64,000 bases of DNA from Nissolia schottii (taxonomy: Eukaryota; Streptophyta; Magnoliopsida; Fabales; Fabaceae), in assembly GCA_003254905.1 (NCBI GenBank), contig QANU01110351.1:298895-362894 (forward strand). The letters are read 5' to 3'. Below the pieces are notes generated by a model. The model was not told where the DNA came from. It did no database searches and worked only from the letters and a program-made list of their open reading frames with translations. Shown in pieces: positions 22,384 through 33,500 of the stretch; positions within the stretch are counted from its first letter, which is position 1, and each line of letters begins with the position of its first letter. A program made the position numbers and the translations under genes.

Positions 22384-24390
22384 AGAGGGGAGAAGGAGAA
22401 CCTTCACTTGCAGCTTCAACAAAAGAAAGCATTCTCGTCACAATTTAGTGCGTGGGCCTTGAAGAGAATTGGATGGACCAGAAGAAATATTGATATGAAA
22501 TTGGATGAGATGAGACTGAGTTTACAACCATAGAGTGTATACCTTCCGTTTGCACCATCATTCGGTACCCATAAAAATTGAGTAGTAAAAGATTAAGGAT
22601 TGAAATACTTAATTTACACGTTTTGTTTTGATGAATAATACCTTATTAGGTATCAAAAGTACTTTTTGGACGTGTATTATTATGTTTAGTTTTTCACATA
22701 TATCATGATATTTATATTCACATTATCATAAAATGTGGGCAAAACACTAAATATGGTGTTAATCTCATTCTTAGAGTGGATAACACGACTATTTTTTTTA
22801 ATTAAATTACAATCAAACTCAAATTTCATGTGTCATTTAGATGAGATTTCATTTGAAGTGAGATAAGTGAGAAGTAACTCACTTTCATTAAAATTGATTG
22901 TACTAAAAGTTAAAAGTATAAGTTTTTTTCTTTTACATCGCACGTCAATTTTTCTAATTTTTTTATTCTTAAATTTTGCACCAAATAAATTGATTATATA
23001 TATATTAATAAAAATCTCTTAACAAAATTGCATGTCAATTCCAATCATTTGACATGTTAATTGCTCAAAATTCAAAATATAGGAAAATTAGCATGTGTAT
23101 TTGGATTTCATTTCCAAACTTATGAATCGATTCTAGAGTCCAAACAGTAAAATTGTTTACTTTTAATCCTTTCGCAATTAATTCTCTTATTCTCCCGCCA
23201 CAAATCTAAACACACATTTAGTCTCTTAATTAAACAATAATTTAAATTAGTCCTCGATTTATTTTATCATGAATCAATTTGGACTATTTATATATCTTTA
23301 GGATAAATTTATTTTATTTGTATTTTCATTAGTGATTAATTTAAATTGTTTGTCAATAGATACTAATAAGTCCTACGTTCTTATTTGACAAAACTATTTG
23401 TCTATTTTATTTTTAAAAAAAATTATTTTAGCTAATGCAAAATTTAAGAGGCACTACTTTCAAAATTTACTCTAAAATCAATTATTTCAAACTTAATTTT
23501 ATCAAAATCTAAATCCAAAAGAAAGAACTTGGTTTGCACCAAAATAAAATTTGACTCCATTAGAATTGATTTTTAAATTAGTATTTTGTAGAGAAGCAAT
23601 CCACTTCCATTATAATTGATTCTACTGGAAGTAGAAAATAAGTTTTTTTCCCCTCGTTCAAATAACACCTAAGAATTTATTTGTGTATTCATAGGCAGTT
23701 TTAAAATTATGGTAAGAAAAATATTAAGTGAACAATATTTTTAGACAATAAGAAAAAGATAAAATTGATGTGTTCTATAAGAAAGAAAAAGCTAATGGAA
23801 TTCACATCATTTCTTGTCTTTTTATTATTTTACATCTTATTGTTATTTAAAAGTGTTGTTCACCTAACATTTTTCTTAAACTAAAACATGCTACATATGC
23901 TACAATTGTCCACTTCATACACACATTATTTATATTGAGTTGTGCTATTTGTACCACCAAAGTAAATGGACAACTAACAACTATAGAGAGAAGAAGAAAA
24001 AGAAATTGTGAAGGAAAATGATTGATATAGAGGGAAAACAATATAAGAAGTTATTGGTTTACACCACTTAAATAACATTTCTGCGCCCTGAATCTTAAAA
24101 TGGTTTGGCACAAGTCCTAAACTAGTTGGCCAGATCCAGTCAGTAAAACGAATGATGGGAAAAGAAGCCATGAAACGTCATCCAACTGTGAATACAAGAG
24201 ATCATGCATGCTTACAGAATGTCCAATTAAAGAAAAGAAAAGAAAAGAAAAGAAAAGACATCCAAAACAATTTGCAAAGAACGTAATCGACAAATTAAAG
24301 CGCAGAGCATAGATAGATATAAGTTGTAATCAACATCGGTTCATTATTATCATTCCTATTACCAACCAACTACAATGGGAGGGAGAGGTT
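22384..24390. other. PLGG1 promoter and intergenic DNA
   Basis: Promoter and leader of PLGG1 at the left. The rest is AT-rich with two diverged copies of a segment (near 22845-22960 and 23575-23665, sharing AACTCAC/ATCCAC, TT..TTAAAATTGATT.TACT and AAGTTTTTTTC) and a possible 120-bp miniature element at 23095-23217 with inverse ends TGTGTATTTGGATTT / AAATCTAAACACACA. An AAAAG pentamer run is at 24232-24258. Confidence 0.45.
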
Positions 24391-26133
24391 TCAAACGCTG
24401 ACAGATTCCCCTTTAGAAGCATGTGAACGGGAACCTCTCTGATCAGTCACATGGGCAGCCGCCGCGGCACCACCAACATCACTCACGTTCCCAAACAGAA
24501 GAACCACAATCCCAAGCATGGCAACAACGAAAGCAGCCCCAAGCGAGGTCCTAATCTTCCCGGGCGCCCCCGACCCAACCGCGAACCCGACACACAGCCC
24601 AGCAGACCTCACCCAGCCGTACCACACCGAGAAGGCTCCTTCCTTCCCGCGCGGGGCGCAGTTCATCACGAGCACCCTCCCGAAGGCTTGCAGCACCCCC
24701 GCCGCCGTTCCCTGCACCGCCCCGAACACCAACAGGTGGCTCCACCTCCAACGACTCTCCCAGAAGTAGAACCCGAACCCGGAGCAAAGCACGGTCAAGA
24801 GGAACCCCAAAATCTGCATCTTCACCGAATTAACCCTCATCACGTGCTGCAGGGGCTGCATCAGGGGCAGGGAAACCAGGGGGAAAATGAAATACACCAG
24901 CCACAAGTAAAGCAAGTGCACCGGCCTGATGCAGAGCTGGCCCACAACGAAGAGCACCCCGCCAACGAAAACACTCATCGTGGCGAAAGAAGAGAGGAAA
25001 ACCCCAAAAAGCCCCCCAACGGCGTGCAGGTATCTGAATACACAGAAAGGGTGGGTCCACCATGAAGAAGCGGTTACAGAGTTGTTTGTTGTTGTTGTTG
25101 TTGTTCTGCTGGGAGAAGTGAGAACCACGTGCAGCACTCCCACCAACCAAATGAGGCCGCTGAAGATGGAGACCACCCAGAGGCTCAGCAAGTCGCGGTC
25201 GGTGGGCTCCCTCAGCATGTGGTAAGTGAGGGAGGACACCACGCCGGCGCCCAAGGACCCCAAAGCGGTGGCGTAAATGGAGAGCCAGCTGGACACGCCG
25301 AGCCTTGTTGTGACGGGGTTCGTTTGGAAGGGGCGGAGCATCAGGGAGAGGTAATGGGTGTGGGATGCGGTGGCGACTGTGGCGGCGAGGGTGATGGCGG
25401 CGATGTAAGGGATGAAGATGAAGGTGGTCTTGAAGAAGCCGGCTGGGAGGCAGAAGAAGACGCCAACGGTGGTGGCGGCTGCAGTGGTTAGTGATTGGAA
25501 GTGGCCGGCGTCAAGGTGAAAGGAGAGGAAGGCGAGGATTGGAAGGGAGAGGAGGAGGCCTCCTCCCCAAGCGAAGGATGTCCATTCCAGTGAAGTCAAG
25601 CTTGAGCCGCCCACGCTTATGGTGCGCTTCGTCAGCTTGCTGTACCTGCAGTCCACGTCATAGTATTTTTGCATGAGAATTTGATGGCAGGCATGGCTTC
25701 CTTTTTCTTTATGCAATTGATATGCATGCATGCATGTATGTATGTATGTATATACTTACAGCACAACTTGCTTTTGTGGACACAGCATGCCTTGGTGGCT
25801 GTTGAGCCAGTCCTGAAGGGGGTCAGTAGGGAGCTGCTGTAGCTGACCGATGATGAGTGGGAACACCACTGGTATGAGCATTGTTTGAACAAAGTAGGAG
25901 CACAACTCATAAGTGTACCATCCCCACACCTCATACCTAGTTGGCTTCTCGTCATCTTCACCTTCTTCTTCTTCTTCTTCTTCTTCATATTCATATTCAT
26001 TGATATTGTTGTAACTACTAGCTTCTTTTCTTCTGCTGCTTGCTTCATCATGATCAGCACAAGGTGCTGGCCCTGATTGTGAATGTTGTTGGCCAGCTTC
26101 CACTGTGCTCACTCCTCCACCCTTTTCCATCAT
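24391..26133 (-). CDS. Multi-pass membrane protein, MFS/Atg22-like
   Basis: Putative transporter-like membrane protein; the substrate is unknown. Two exons on the minus strand, 26133-25760 and 25645-24391, GT-AG and in phase, 542 residues. ATG codons at 26133 and 26130 are both possible starts. The N-terminal 60 residues are soluble, with an acidic run of about eight Glu encoded by a GAA-type repeat. Then YEVWGWYTYELCSYF, similar to the E-x-x-GWY-x-Y motif that opens Atg22-type major-facilitator proteins, followed by about eleven to twelve hydrophobic segments. A Thr-rich/Asn loop (residues about 330-340) is predicted mid-protein, and a conserved-looking WYGWVRSAGLCVGFAVGS lies near the end. 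The tail is Ala/His/Ser-rich and soluble. I recognise this as a plant family without a firm name. Exon 2 is GC-rich for the region. Confidence 0.85.
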
Positions 26134-26250
26134 CAAATCAATCAGTCTCTTATCTCCTGAGTTAATGAAAAATTTGATGATGACCACGCACGTACGTACA
26201 GAAATAAATAAATAAATGAAACAAGAGATGGAAATTAAGAGAAAGAGGAG

Positions 26251-26260
26251 ATATATAGGT
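26251..26260 (-). promoter_or_regulatory. TATA box candidate of the membrane-protein gene
   Basis: CTATATAT on the minus strand about 120 bp upstream of the ATG at 26133. A G homopolymer (about 26284-26295) lies just further upstream. Confidence 0.4.
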
Positions 26261-27329
26261 GTGGGTTGTTTAATTAAGAAAAGGGGGGGGGGGGAATAAT
26301 TAAAACAAGTACTACAGCTGTGTCAACGAAACTTTCGAGGGTGCCAAACAGCTGCCTAGCCTCCTCCTCTTTGTTATGTTATGCTATGTTTAATTACGTG
26401 CTCGTATATAACTCGAATCATTCCATCCTCCGCCCTATGTTTCTCCCTTGTTTTCTTCTCTCTCCGTCTCAATTTTATACTAATACAAATACCCCAAGGA
26501 TGCCAGCAGACGCTATTACCTCTTAATTACTCTGCTTAATCAATCAATGACTTAGGCATAAGAATTGACTTTTATAAACCAATCGTATTAGTACTACATG
26601 CGGCAATGGAATTGATTCTCCAACTTGGGAAATACTTAAAATTAATTCTAAAATTATAAAAATAAGAAATTAGGAAAATATCTTAATTTATCCCAACCCC
26701 CGTGCCATGTCAGGCAAACCGTGGTAGTCCTGTAATAAGTTTTTAAACGAGGATATTTCGATAATATGTTTCTATGGTAAGGGTAATATAGTAAAAAAAC
26801 CTCCGAAAATTAGCTTTATCATCATCATTTAAATTGGGCCGTTAATGTCCATTCCATAATAACAAGAAAAATGTGGCCAATTAGACTTACACAATAGTAT
26901 ATTTTATACTTTAATTCAGAAGGAATGCTAAACCTTCCTTAATCATGAAATCACATTCTCCTTCTTCCATCTTACAACTTGATCCTTCAAAACATACTTA
27001 TGCTCCAAGCTTCGCATAAGCTGAAAAAAAAAGTGAGCCAATAGTTCTTTAGTTGTTTACAGTAAGTAAAATAAGGTGTCCAAAGAAAAATATTATTTGT
27101 ATAACTCATTTGAGTAAACATCTAACAACTCATTTCAACAAAAGCATAATTATTAAATTTGACCCGAGACTCAACTCAACCACTTTATTGGGTCACTGAG
27201 TCATTTACTAAACCATATTTAATTTAAATAAATAAAATGATATGATAAAAATAATTAGTAATTTAACATACTTTTAATATAAAAATATTTATTGTTATTA
27301 CAATCTCATAACATACCAGTTAAAGTATA

Positions 27330-27334
<5 letters not shown>

Positions 27335-27367
<33 letters not shown>
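27335..27367. repeat. (TA)n microsatellite
   Basis: Uninterrupted TA dinucleotides. Confidence 0.95.
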
Positions 27368-27372
<5 letters not shown>

Positions 27373-27986
27373 TCAAATGTGATATTTAATAAAGTAGCAT
27401 TAGTGATTTCTTCTTACTTTGTAGTCACATGTTCAATCTCTACTTTGTGGCATGATCATACTTTAATGAGAGTAAGATGTTGGGTGTCCACCCAAATAGA
27501 TCCTACGAATAGCGACCCTATTGGACATTATTTACATATTCATATGCTTTTCATTATCCTTGGTCTGATTTTCTTCATGCCATATTCTTCTTGTGATGTA
27601 TAATTTTTTAAAAATGCTTTAGGTACACCTAATTTGCATCCACTTATACATACACCTTCGAATTATACGTAATTAATTATCAAAATACATATTCTATATA
27701 GTTTCCAAAATTATAAACAACGCGTGCCCCGAACTCGTTTCTGTCATCGTTTTCCATCATTGTCATCCTCCTCATCCTCGTTCTATCACTTTTATCCTCG
27801 TCATCCTCTCATCATCGCCATCCTCCTCATTCTCATCCTCCTATCATGTGAAAGTTGATTAAAATGAAATTAAGATGATAAAATGTTGGTTTTCTTTTAA
27901 AATGGATGGGATCTACCTTTAACAATGGTGGTTTACTTGTTACAGATGCTTGAGTAGATAATTACTTGTGAAATGTCATAGTTGTT

Positions 27987-28310
27987 AACATAAGCGTGTA
28001 ATATTTATGCATTATGCTACATAAAGTTTGTGCACATATGCTTATAAAGTTTGGGCATCGATCAAAGAGCCTAATGAATTTTAGAATGTATGACCCATGT
28101 AAAGGTTTGTGAACATAAGCAAGTAATGTTTGTGCATTCTACTGCATAAAGTTTGTGCACAAATGTTTATAAAGTTTGTGCATCAAAGAATCTAATGAAT
28201 TATGGAATGTATGCTCCATGTAAAGGGTTGTGCGTATAAACGAGTAATGTTTGTACATTCTACTACATAATGTTTGTGCACAAATGCTTATAAAGTTTGT
28301 GCACGTAAAT
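27987..28310. repeat. ~121-bp minisatellite, about 2.6 units
   Basis: Unit landmarks: AAGCGTGTAATATTTATGC at 27992, AAGCAAGTAATGTTTGTGC at 28117, AAACGAGTAATGTTTGTAC at 28238, each followed by CTACATAAAGTTTGTGCAC-like and CTTATAAAGTTTG-like words. A short internal word AAAGTTTGTGCA also recurs several times per unit. Confidence 0.85.
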
Positions 28311-28990
28311 GAAAACTGAGAAACGCGAATCGCATGTGCACGTGCATTTAAATGCGGAGTGGAGATACGTGCATGAATGGATATTCGTAGTAGATCCAAA
28401 CGTATTAATATGAAGTGGATGTATGGTGGATGGAAATATGATGTACATGTAACACTACTGATAACTTTTTCTTCTCTAGATCTGAACTTCGGATGTCATG
28501 TTTAAATTATCTAAACCTCTCAATTATGATCCCTTGACCCTTTATTTTTTCTTTATTAAATTGCTTGAGGCGTTATCTTAATGTTCAATTCTCCATTTAT
28601 TCTACTTATTGACTAACCTGTACTTCTATTGGTTCTACTTTTCACTTTTCCTTAGCCTTAAACTTTTTAGCCTCGTTCTAATAACATCATCTACAAGTAC
28701 TTACACCAAAAATTAAGAATGTATGTTAATGTCCCTTGATTCCAAAATTTTAGGTAATTTTCTTCATATGTAACACCTATATTCATTACTGTACATGTTA
28801 GGCTATATATGAATATTTTAGGGGTTATTTTGTGAGTTTTATTTTGTTAGAGAAGGAAAGAGAAAAAGTCAATAAATTTAATTATATTTGAGAGTTTTAA
28901 TTCTAACTTTTCAACTCATTTCCTTTTCTTCATCTCTAAAATAATACTTATAAGCATACCCTAAATCACCAATTCATGTACTAATCCTCT

Positions 28991-29174
28991 TTTTTTTAGG
29001 TTGCCTGCCCGGTGTCCAAGGCTTAGCCTTGACTAATCCGGGTCAACCCGGGTCGCGCACCTGGCTATGGCGGGTGAGTCTCCCAGCGGAGATAACTGCG
29101 TGCACAAGGGCTCGAACTCGGGACCTTGCTTAAGCGATACCAAGCCGCTTACCACTTGGACCAACCCCCGTTAG
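28991..29174 (-). mobile_element. tRNA-derived SINE with perfect 18-bp target duplication
   Basis: On the minus strand the head reads TTGGTCCAAGTGG (A box) and GAGTTCGAGCCC (B box), and the element ends in a poly(A) tail (seen as T run at 28991). Flanked by an identical 18-bp direct repeat TTCATGTACTAATCCTCT at 28973-28990 and 29175-29192. The intact duplication points to a recent insertion. Confidence 0.92.
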
Positions 29175-30514
29175 TTCATGTACTAATCCTCTGTTTCTTG
29201 AATTTAAACTTCTTAACATTAATCAAACACCATCTTAAACCTCATGATCAACCTTATAACGATGAAAATAATAATAATAATAATAATAATATTAAACAAA
29301 AATTTTGGTCTTTGTATATAGTATAATTTGTTTTTCTAACATAATTTTATTTTTTTCATAACTTTAAAAGTTTTAAAATGATTGTTGTTTGTCAATTCTA
29401 TTAGCGTCAAAGTGTTTGATGCTATTATATACGAAAAATATTTAATCTTGACGAAGTTGACATACTTTAATCCCCTTAAATTTTATTCAAACAAGCTTAT
29501 ACAATTTGATTTTTATTTTAGCTGTGCGTAGTCTAATATGCAAGAGATGGTTTTTGCATAGAATCTTTGACAAGTTTGGTGATTTCAATAAAAAAAAACA
29601 CGAGTTTTGGTGTTTTCCATTTAGTGTCGCCAACCACATTAGACGATTTTACAAACAAATTACCAATCAATTAGGTGATTTTGTGTTGAAATCACCAGAT
29701 ATTCACATCGCACGCAATTTGTTTTTTTGTCAAGCTATACTAAACAAGAATAGTTTGATAAATAATTGTTGAAGTGTAACATTTTAATAGTAAATTTTTG
29801 TCAACAAGGATAATATGTATCACAAATTAATCTTGATACCAATTTATAAAGACGATATTCTTTTTTAATAGGTCTAGAATAATAAATTATTGAATTAAAT
29901 CATAATAATTTTTAATATGGTACAAATCAGTTATCACAAGGTAAAGATATCACTTAATATTTTATTTATTACTAAATATAAGAAAAGAAAAAAGGGATAT
30001 AATATCTTAACCGTATATAGCAAAATCTGACAAAAAAACTGTGAGTGAGCTGAGCCAAGGTAAGGTAAATTGTACTTGCGTGGTGATGGGCCAGTTAGCT
30101 AGATCTGCAGTGCAGTTGAATCCAGCACATAGTTATGTGCTATTGTAAGCTTGTACCTGAGCCGAGCCGAACCAAACCAGTACCACTCTTGATTTTTTAA
30201 TTGACTTAAAAATTAAAAAATAGGAAGGAAAAAAGAAAAAGAAAAAAAGTTAACTGATCCTTTTATGCATTTATTTTGACCTTTATTCTCTCTTCTCTCA
30301 CCTCCAACGTTACCCAATCAATCACGCTTTAACTCACAAATCTCCACTCCTCCCCCAGTTACTACAACGCGCCACCACCACTTACAACCCATAAATCCAA
30401 ATAAAAAATCAAAACTAAAAGCAAATCTGAGACCTTAGCCCCGTGTATGAGAATTCAACCACCCCATTATTGAAGATTTACCCTTCCCCTCCACACCTCC
30501 GCTTCCAAATCTGA

Positions 30515-30553
30515 ATGCCAGCGCGCCACGTGTCACAATGCAGAGGCTGCTGA
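30515..30553 (+). promoter_or_regulatory. Upstream ORF overlapping the CMT start codon
   Basis: A 12-codon frame, ATG at 30515 to TGA at 30551-30553, out of frame with and overlapping the main ATG at 30538. Its stop codon overlaps an in-frame downstream ATG (TGATG; Met-6 of the main frame at 30553), so ribosomes that translate it could restart at Met-6. Presence in the mRNA depends on the transcription start, which I cannot see. Confidence 0.5.
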
Positions 30554-33500
30554 TGCATGCAACCGAGCTCCGGCGCTCTCCCAGGTTCACCAGCTCAGCT
30601 CCGCCCGCCGTCAACGCCGCCAAATCGAGGAGCAGAAAGAGGAAGGCGGAGGAATTGAGAATGCTGGAAGAGGTGGCAGATACTTTGAGACGCTGCCCGA
30701 GATTCTCGCCATCGCCAACGCCAACTGGATCAGCTTCACCTCATCCTCTTGTTAAGGCTAATAAGGTGCGTTTGTTTGTCACTCTAGGCTCCTTTGTCCC
30801 TTACCTTGCTGTTGGGCATTTTTTTTCTCTCGGTTGACTCGCCTGATCAGCATCCGTCGTCGTGGCCCTAATCTGTAGGCAAAATAGGTACAGAGCAAGC
30901 AAATAGTTTAATGTCAATTGTCATTCTTATCTCTTTTGGGAAGATGGAAGGTTTTTCCCTTTCAAACGAATCTATTGAGTGGAGCCTAGAGTTCATTCAA
31001 CAAACGAGCCCTAAATCCTAAGCTCAAGCTCAACAATCCTACTACGTCTGCGAAATCAAAATTCGGACACATTAGTCTGCATTAGGAAAATTAGTATTCT
31101 TTTTTAAAAATTTAAAAAATATGTAGTTACATCAACTTTTTTCTTACGTGTTACATTAAAGAAGAAATGAATTAAAACAATGTCACTGTCACTGATATTT
31201 TTTGATTTTGAAAGATCGATGTTGTTTTTCTATTTAACGAATTTGCGTTCCCATACCATTTTGTTTTGTCAGGAAAACATGATCTGTTTTATGATTCGGG
31301 TAAAAGTTGATAGGACTGATTTCGGTGTGCGCAGCATAGTTCACCCGCCCAAAAATGGACAATATCATCTGTCTGTTGTGTGCTATTGAGTTATTTATTT
31401 ATTCTTGGTATCATCGGGAAGGAAAACTAAATGACTGGAATCAGATTGAGAATGAAAGTGTAATTTTCTCAATTACATTTTTTTTATAATAAAAAACGAA
31501 AAGTGATTCACTTACTCTTACTTTCACCGATTAGCTGTTTGTCGAATACCAAGTTAGCTAATAAGAAACACTGAATCATATTATCATGCAAATTATGAAA
31601 TTTTAGATAAATTAGACATTCATTCGTTTATATTCTAACATTCGCTGGTTACTTATATTATGGAAAAACATTTTATGCATCAAAATAAAGTATTTTGGAG
31701 AAATATCGACTAATTTTATGTTTGTATGGAATTTTATATGTCCAAGCCACGAGAATTTCCAATCCACTGAGCAGGTTGAATAAATTCAACACCAATAAGA
31801 GCTTGTTTCATGTAGTAAATAATAAGATATACTCTTGGAGTTATAAATTAAAATTTTCCTCTTCGTCCTGTGTTTTTGTCCATAACTGTGTACAAAGTGA
31901 AAAGGTTGCCAAACAAGTAGGGAGTTGACAAGTAAAATGTGAGTGATTCTACTTCTAATATGAAATTATCTAAAAAATATACTCACATCTTACTGATTTT
32001 TTTTTTAAACTTTTTTTTTTTAATTCTTAGTATAATAACTTATTTGGACTAAGAATTGTGGCACATTGTTTTGTATCTCAGAAGAAACAAGAGTTTAAAG
32101 ATATCGTTTGATTCACTAATGAAAAAAAAGCTGTGCCTTTGACTTGATCCAAGTTTAACTCATCTTTCCCATCCCATCCCAATGCCCACGCCAATTTAAC
32201 TGCAAATTTCAGTTGCAGCAAGGTCACACATCAGCGACTGGAACAAGGATGTTTTATTTGGTTGAAGTTTTGGTTGGGATTGTGGGTTTGGGATGGTTAT
32301 TTTTTCTAGTTGGCCACTTATTCTCCTGTTTTTGTTTTCATTATATTTTTAATTTCCTCATCCTAAACTGCTTTTACTGTTAACCATCCTTATTTGTTTT
32401 TCAAACTTGTTATGTTTTGGTAATTTATTCCATGTATCTTGTTGTTTTCTTAGTATTGTAAATAATAATAAGTTTGCACATTAATGTTGTCATACCTTCT
32501 TTGATTTTGGTTGTCTCATGGTTTAAAATTCTGTTGATTGATTCTTGAGTTGTGCAGCAGCGAAGATCAGAGGGTCAAGAATTACCTTTGAAGTGAGTGA
32601 AAGCCAGAAAACACAAACTGTTTAGTACTTCACTTTCCTGTCATTCTTTTTGTTGCTCCAACTTTCATGGTTTCAATTATCAGCCACATAATGCTGCTGC
32701 TTTTTTTTTGTAGTATTGACCTAAAGCACCAAAAGTCAATGTTGGATGGAAAACGCATTGAGGAAAATAGCTGTAGGAGATCTCCAAGGTTGACATCAAC
32801 TCATCCTGAAGGTAAAAGAATCAGTTCAAGTGCACTGCTACAGAAGACTCGCGATCATCACTCAGATACCAAGCCTTTAAAACAGTCTCATGTGAAGTTT
32901 GTTGGCGAGAATCCGTTGAGGTTGAGGCAGTCCCCAAGATTAAATCCATCAAGTAGGGGTGTAAACCTGGAAGTTGCTTTTCTTAACGAAAGAAGAACCT
33001 CAAAAGTAGTTCACCAAAAGAAGGATAAAAAAGTTATTTCGACTTCCATTGAATTGTCTAATTCATCAGTTGAACAAAATTCCAAAGCTAAAACCATATC
33101 ACGAATCTCGACTAGAATTGATGATACAGACTTTTTGAGATGTTCTTCGGAGGCAATCTCATCCCCAGTTGAAAATGGCACAAGTTCTGATTCCCTTGCC
33201 TTACTTGAGTTTGATGACAAACCATCAAGAAAGAAATGTAAAACATCTGTATCTATAGCGTGTGAAAGTGTGGAAAACATAAGCATTCCTTCCTTCATTG
33301 GTGATCCGACACCTGATGAAGAAGCTCAAAAAAGATGGGGATGGCGTTATGAATTGAAGGTTATTGACATGACTTTTTTAGTACAGAATTTCACCATGCC
33401 GTGGCAATGAAAGAAAGAAAAACACTAACCATTTTTGTTTCCCATAACATGTTGGTCATGTGTGCATACCTTTTTGTTCTTTGTTTTACTTTTTAAGATA

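Larger units (their letters stand above)
26270..30290. other. Intergenic region, no gene supported
   Basis: About 4 kb without a protein gene I can support. It holds a TA microsatellite (27335-27367), a pyrimidine-rich TCATCC-type stretch (about 27740-27845), a ~121-bp minisatellite (27987-28310), a SINE with target duplications (28973-29192), an AAT microsatellite (about 29263-29291) and otherwise AT-rich DNA. The last part is upstream DNA of the chromomethylase gene. Confidence 0.5.

Noticed and set aside
24451-25065. 204-codon open frame on the plus strand, Pro/His/Arg-rich
   Set aside because: Antisense to the membrane-protein exon, which has clear hydrophobic segments and a sound splice structure.
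30435-30623. Minus-strand 62-codon frame across the CMT start
   Set aside because: Antisense shadow of the chromomethylase first exon.
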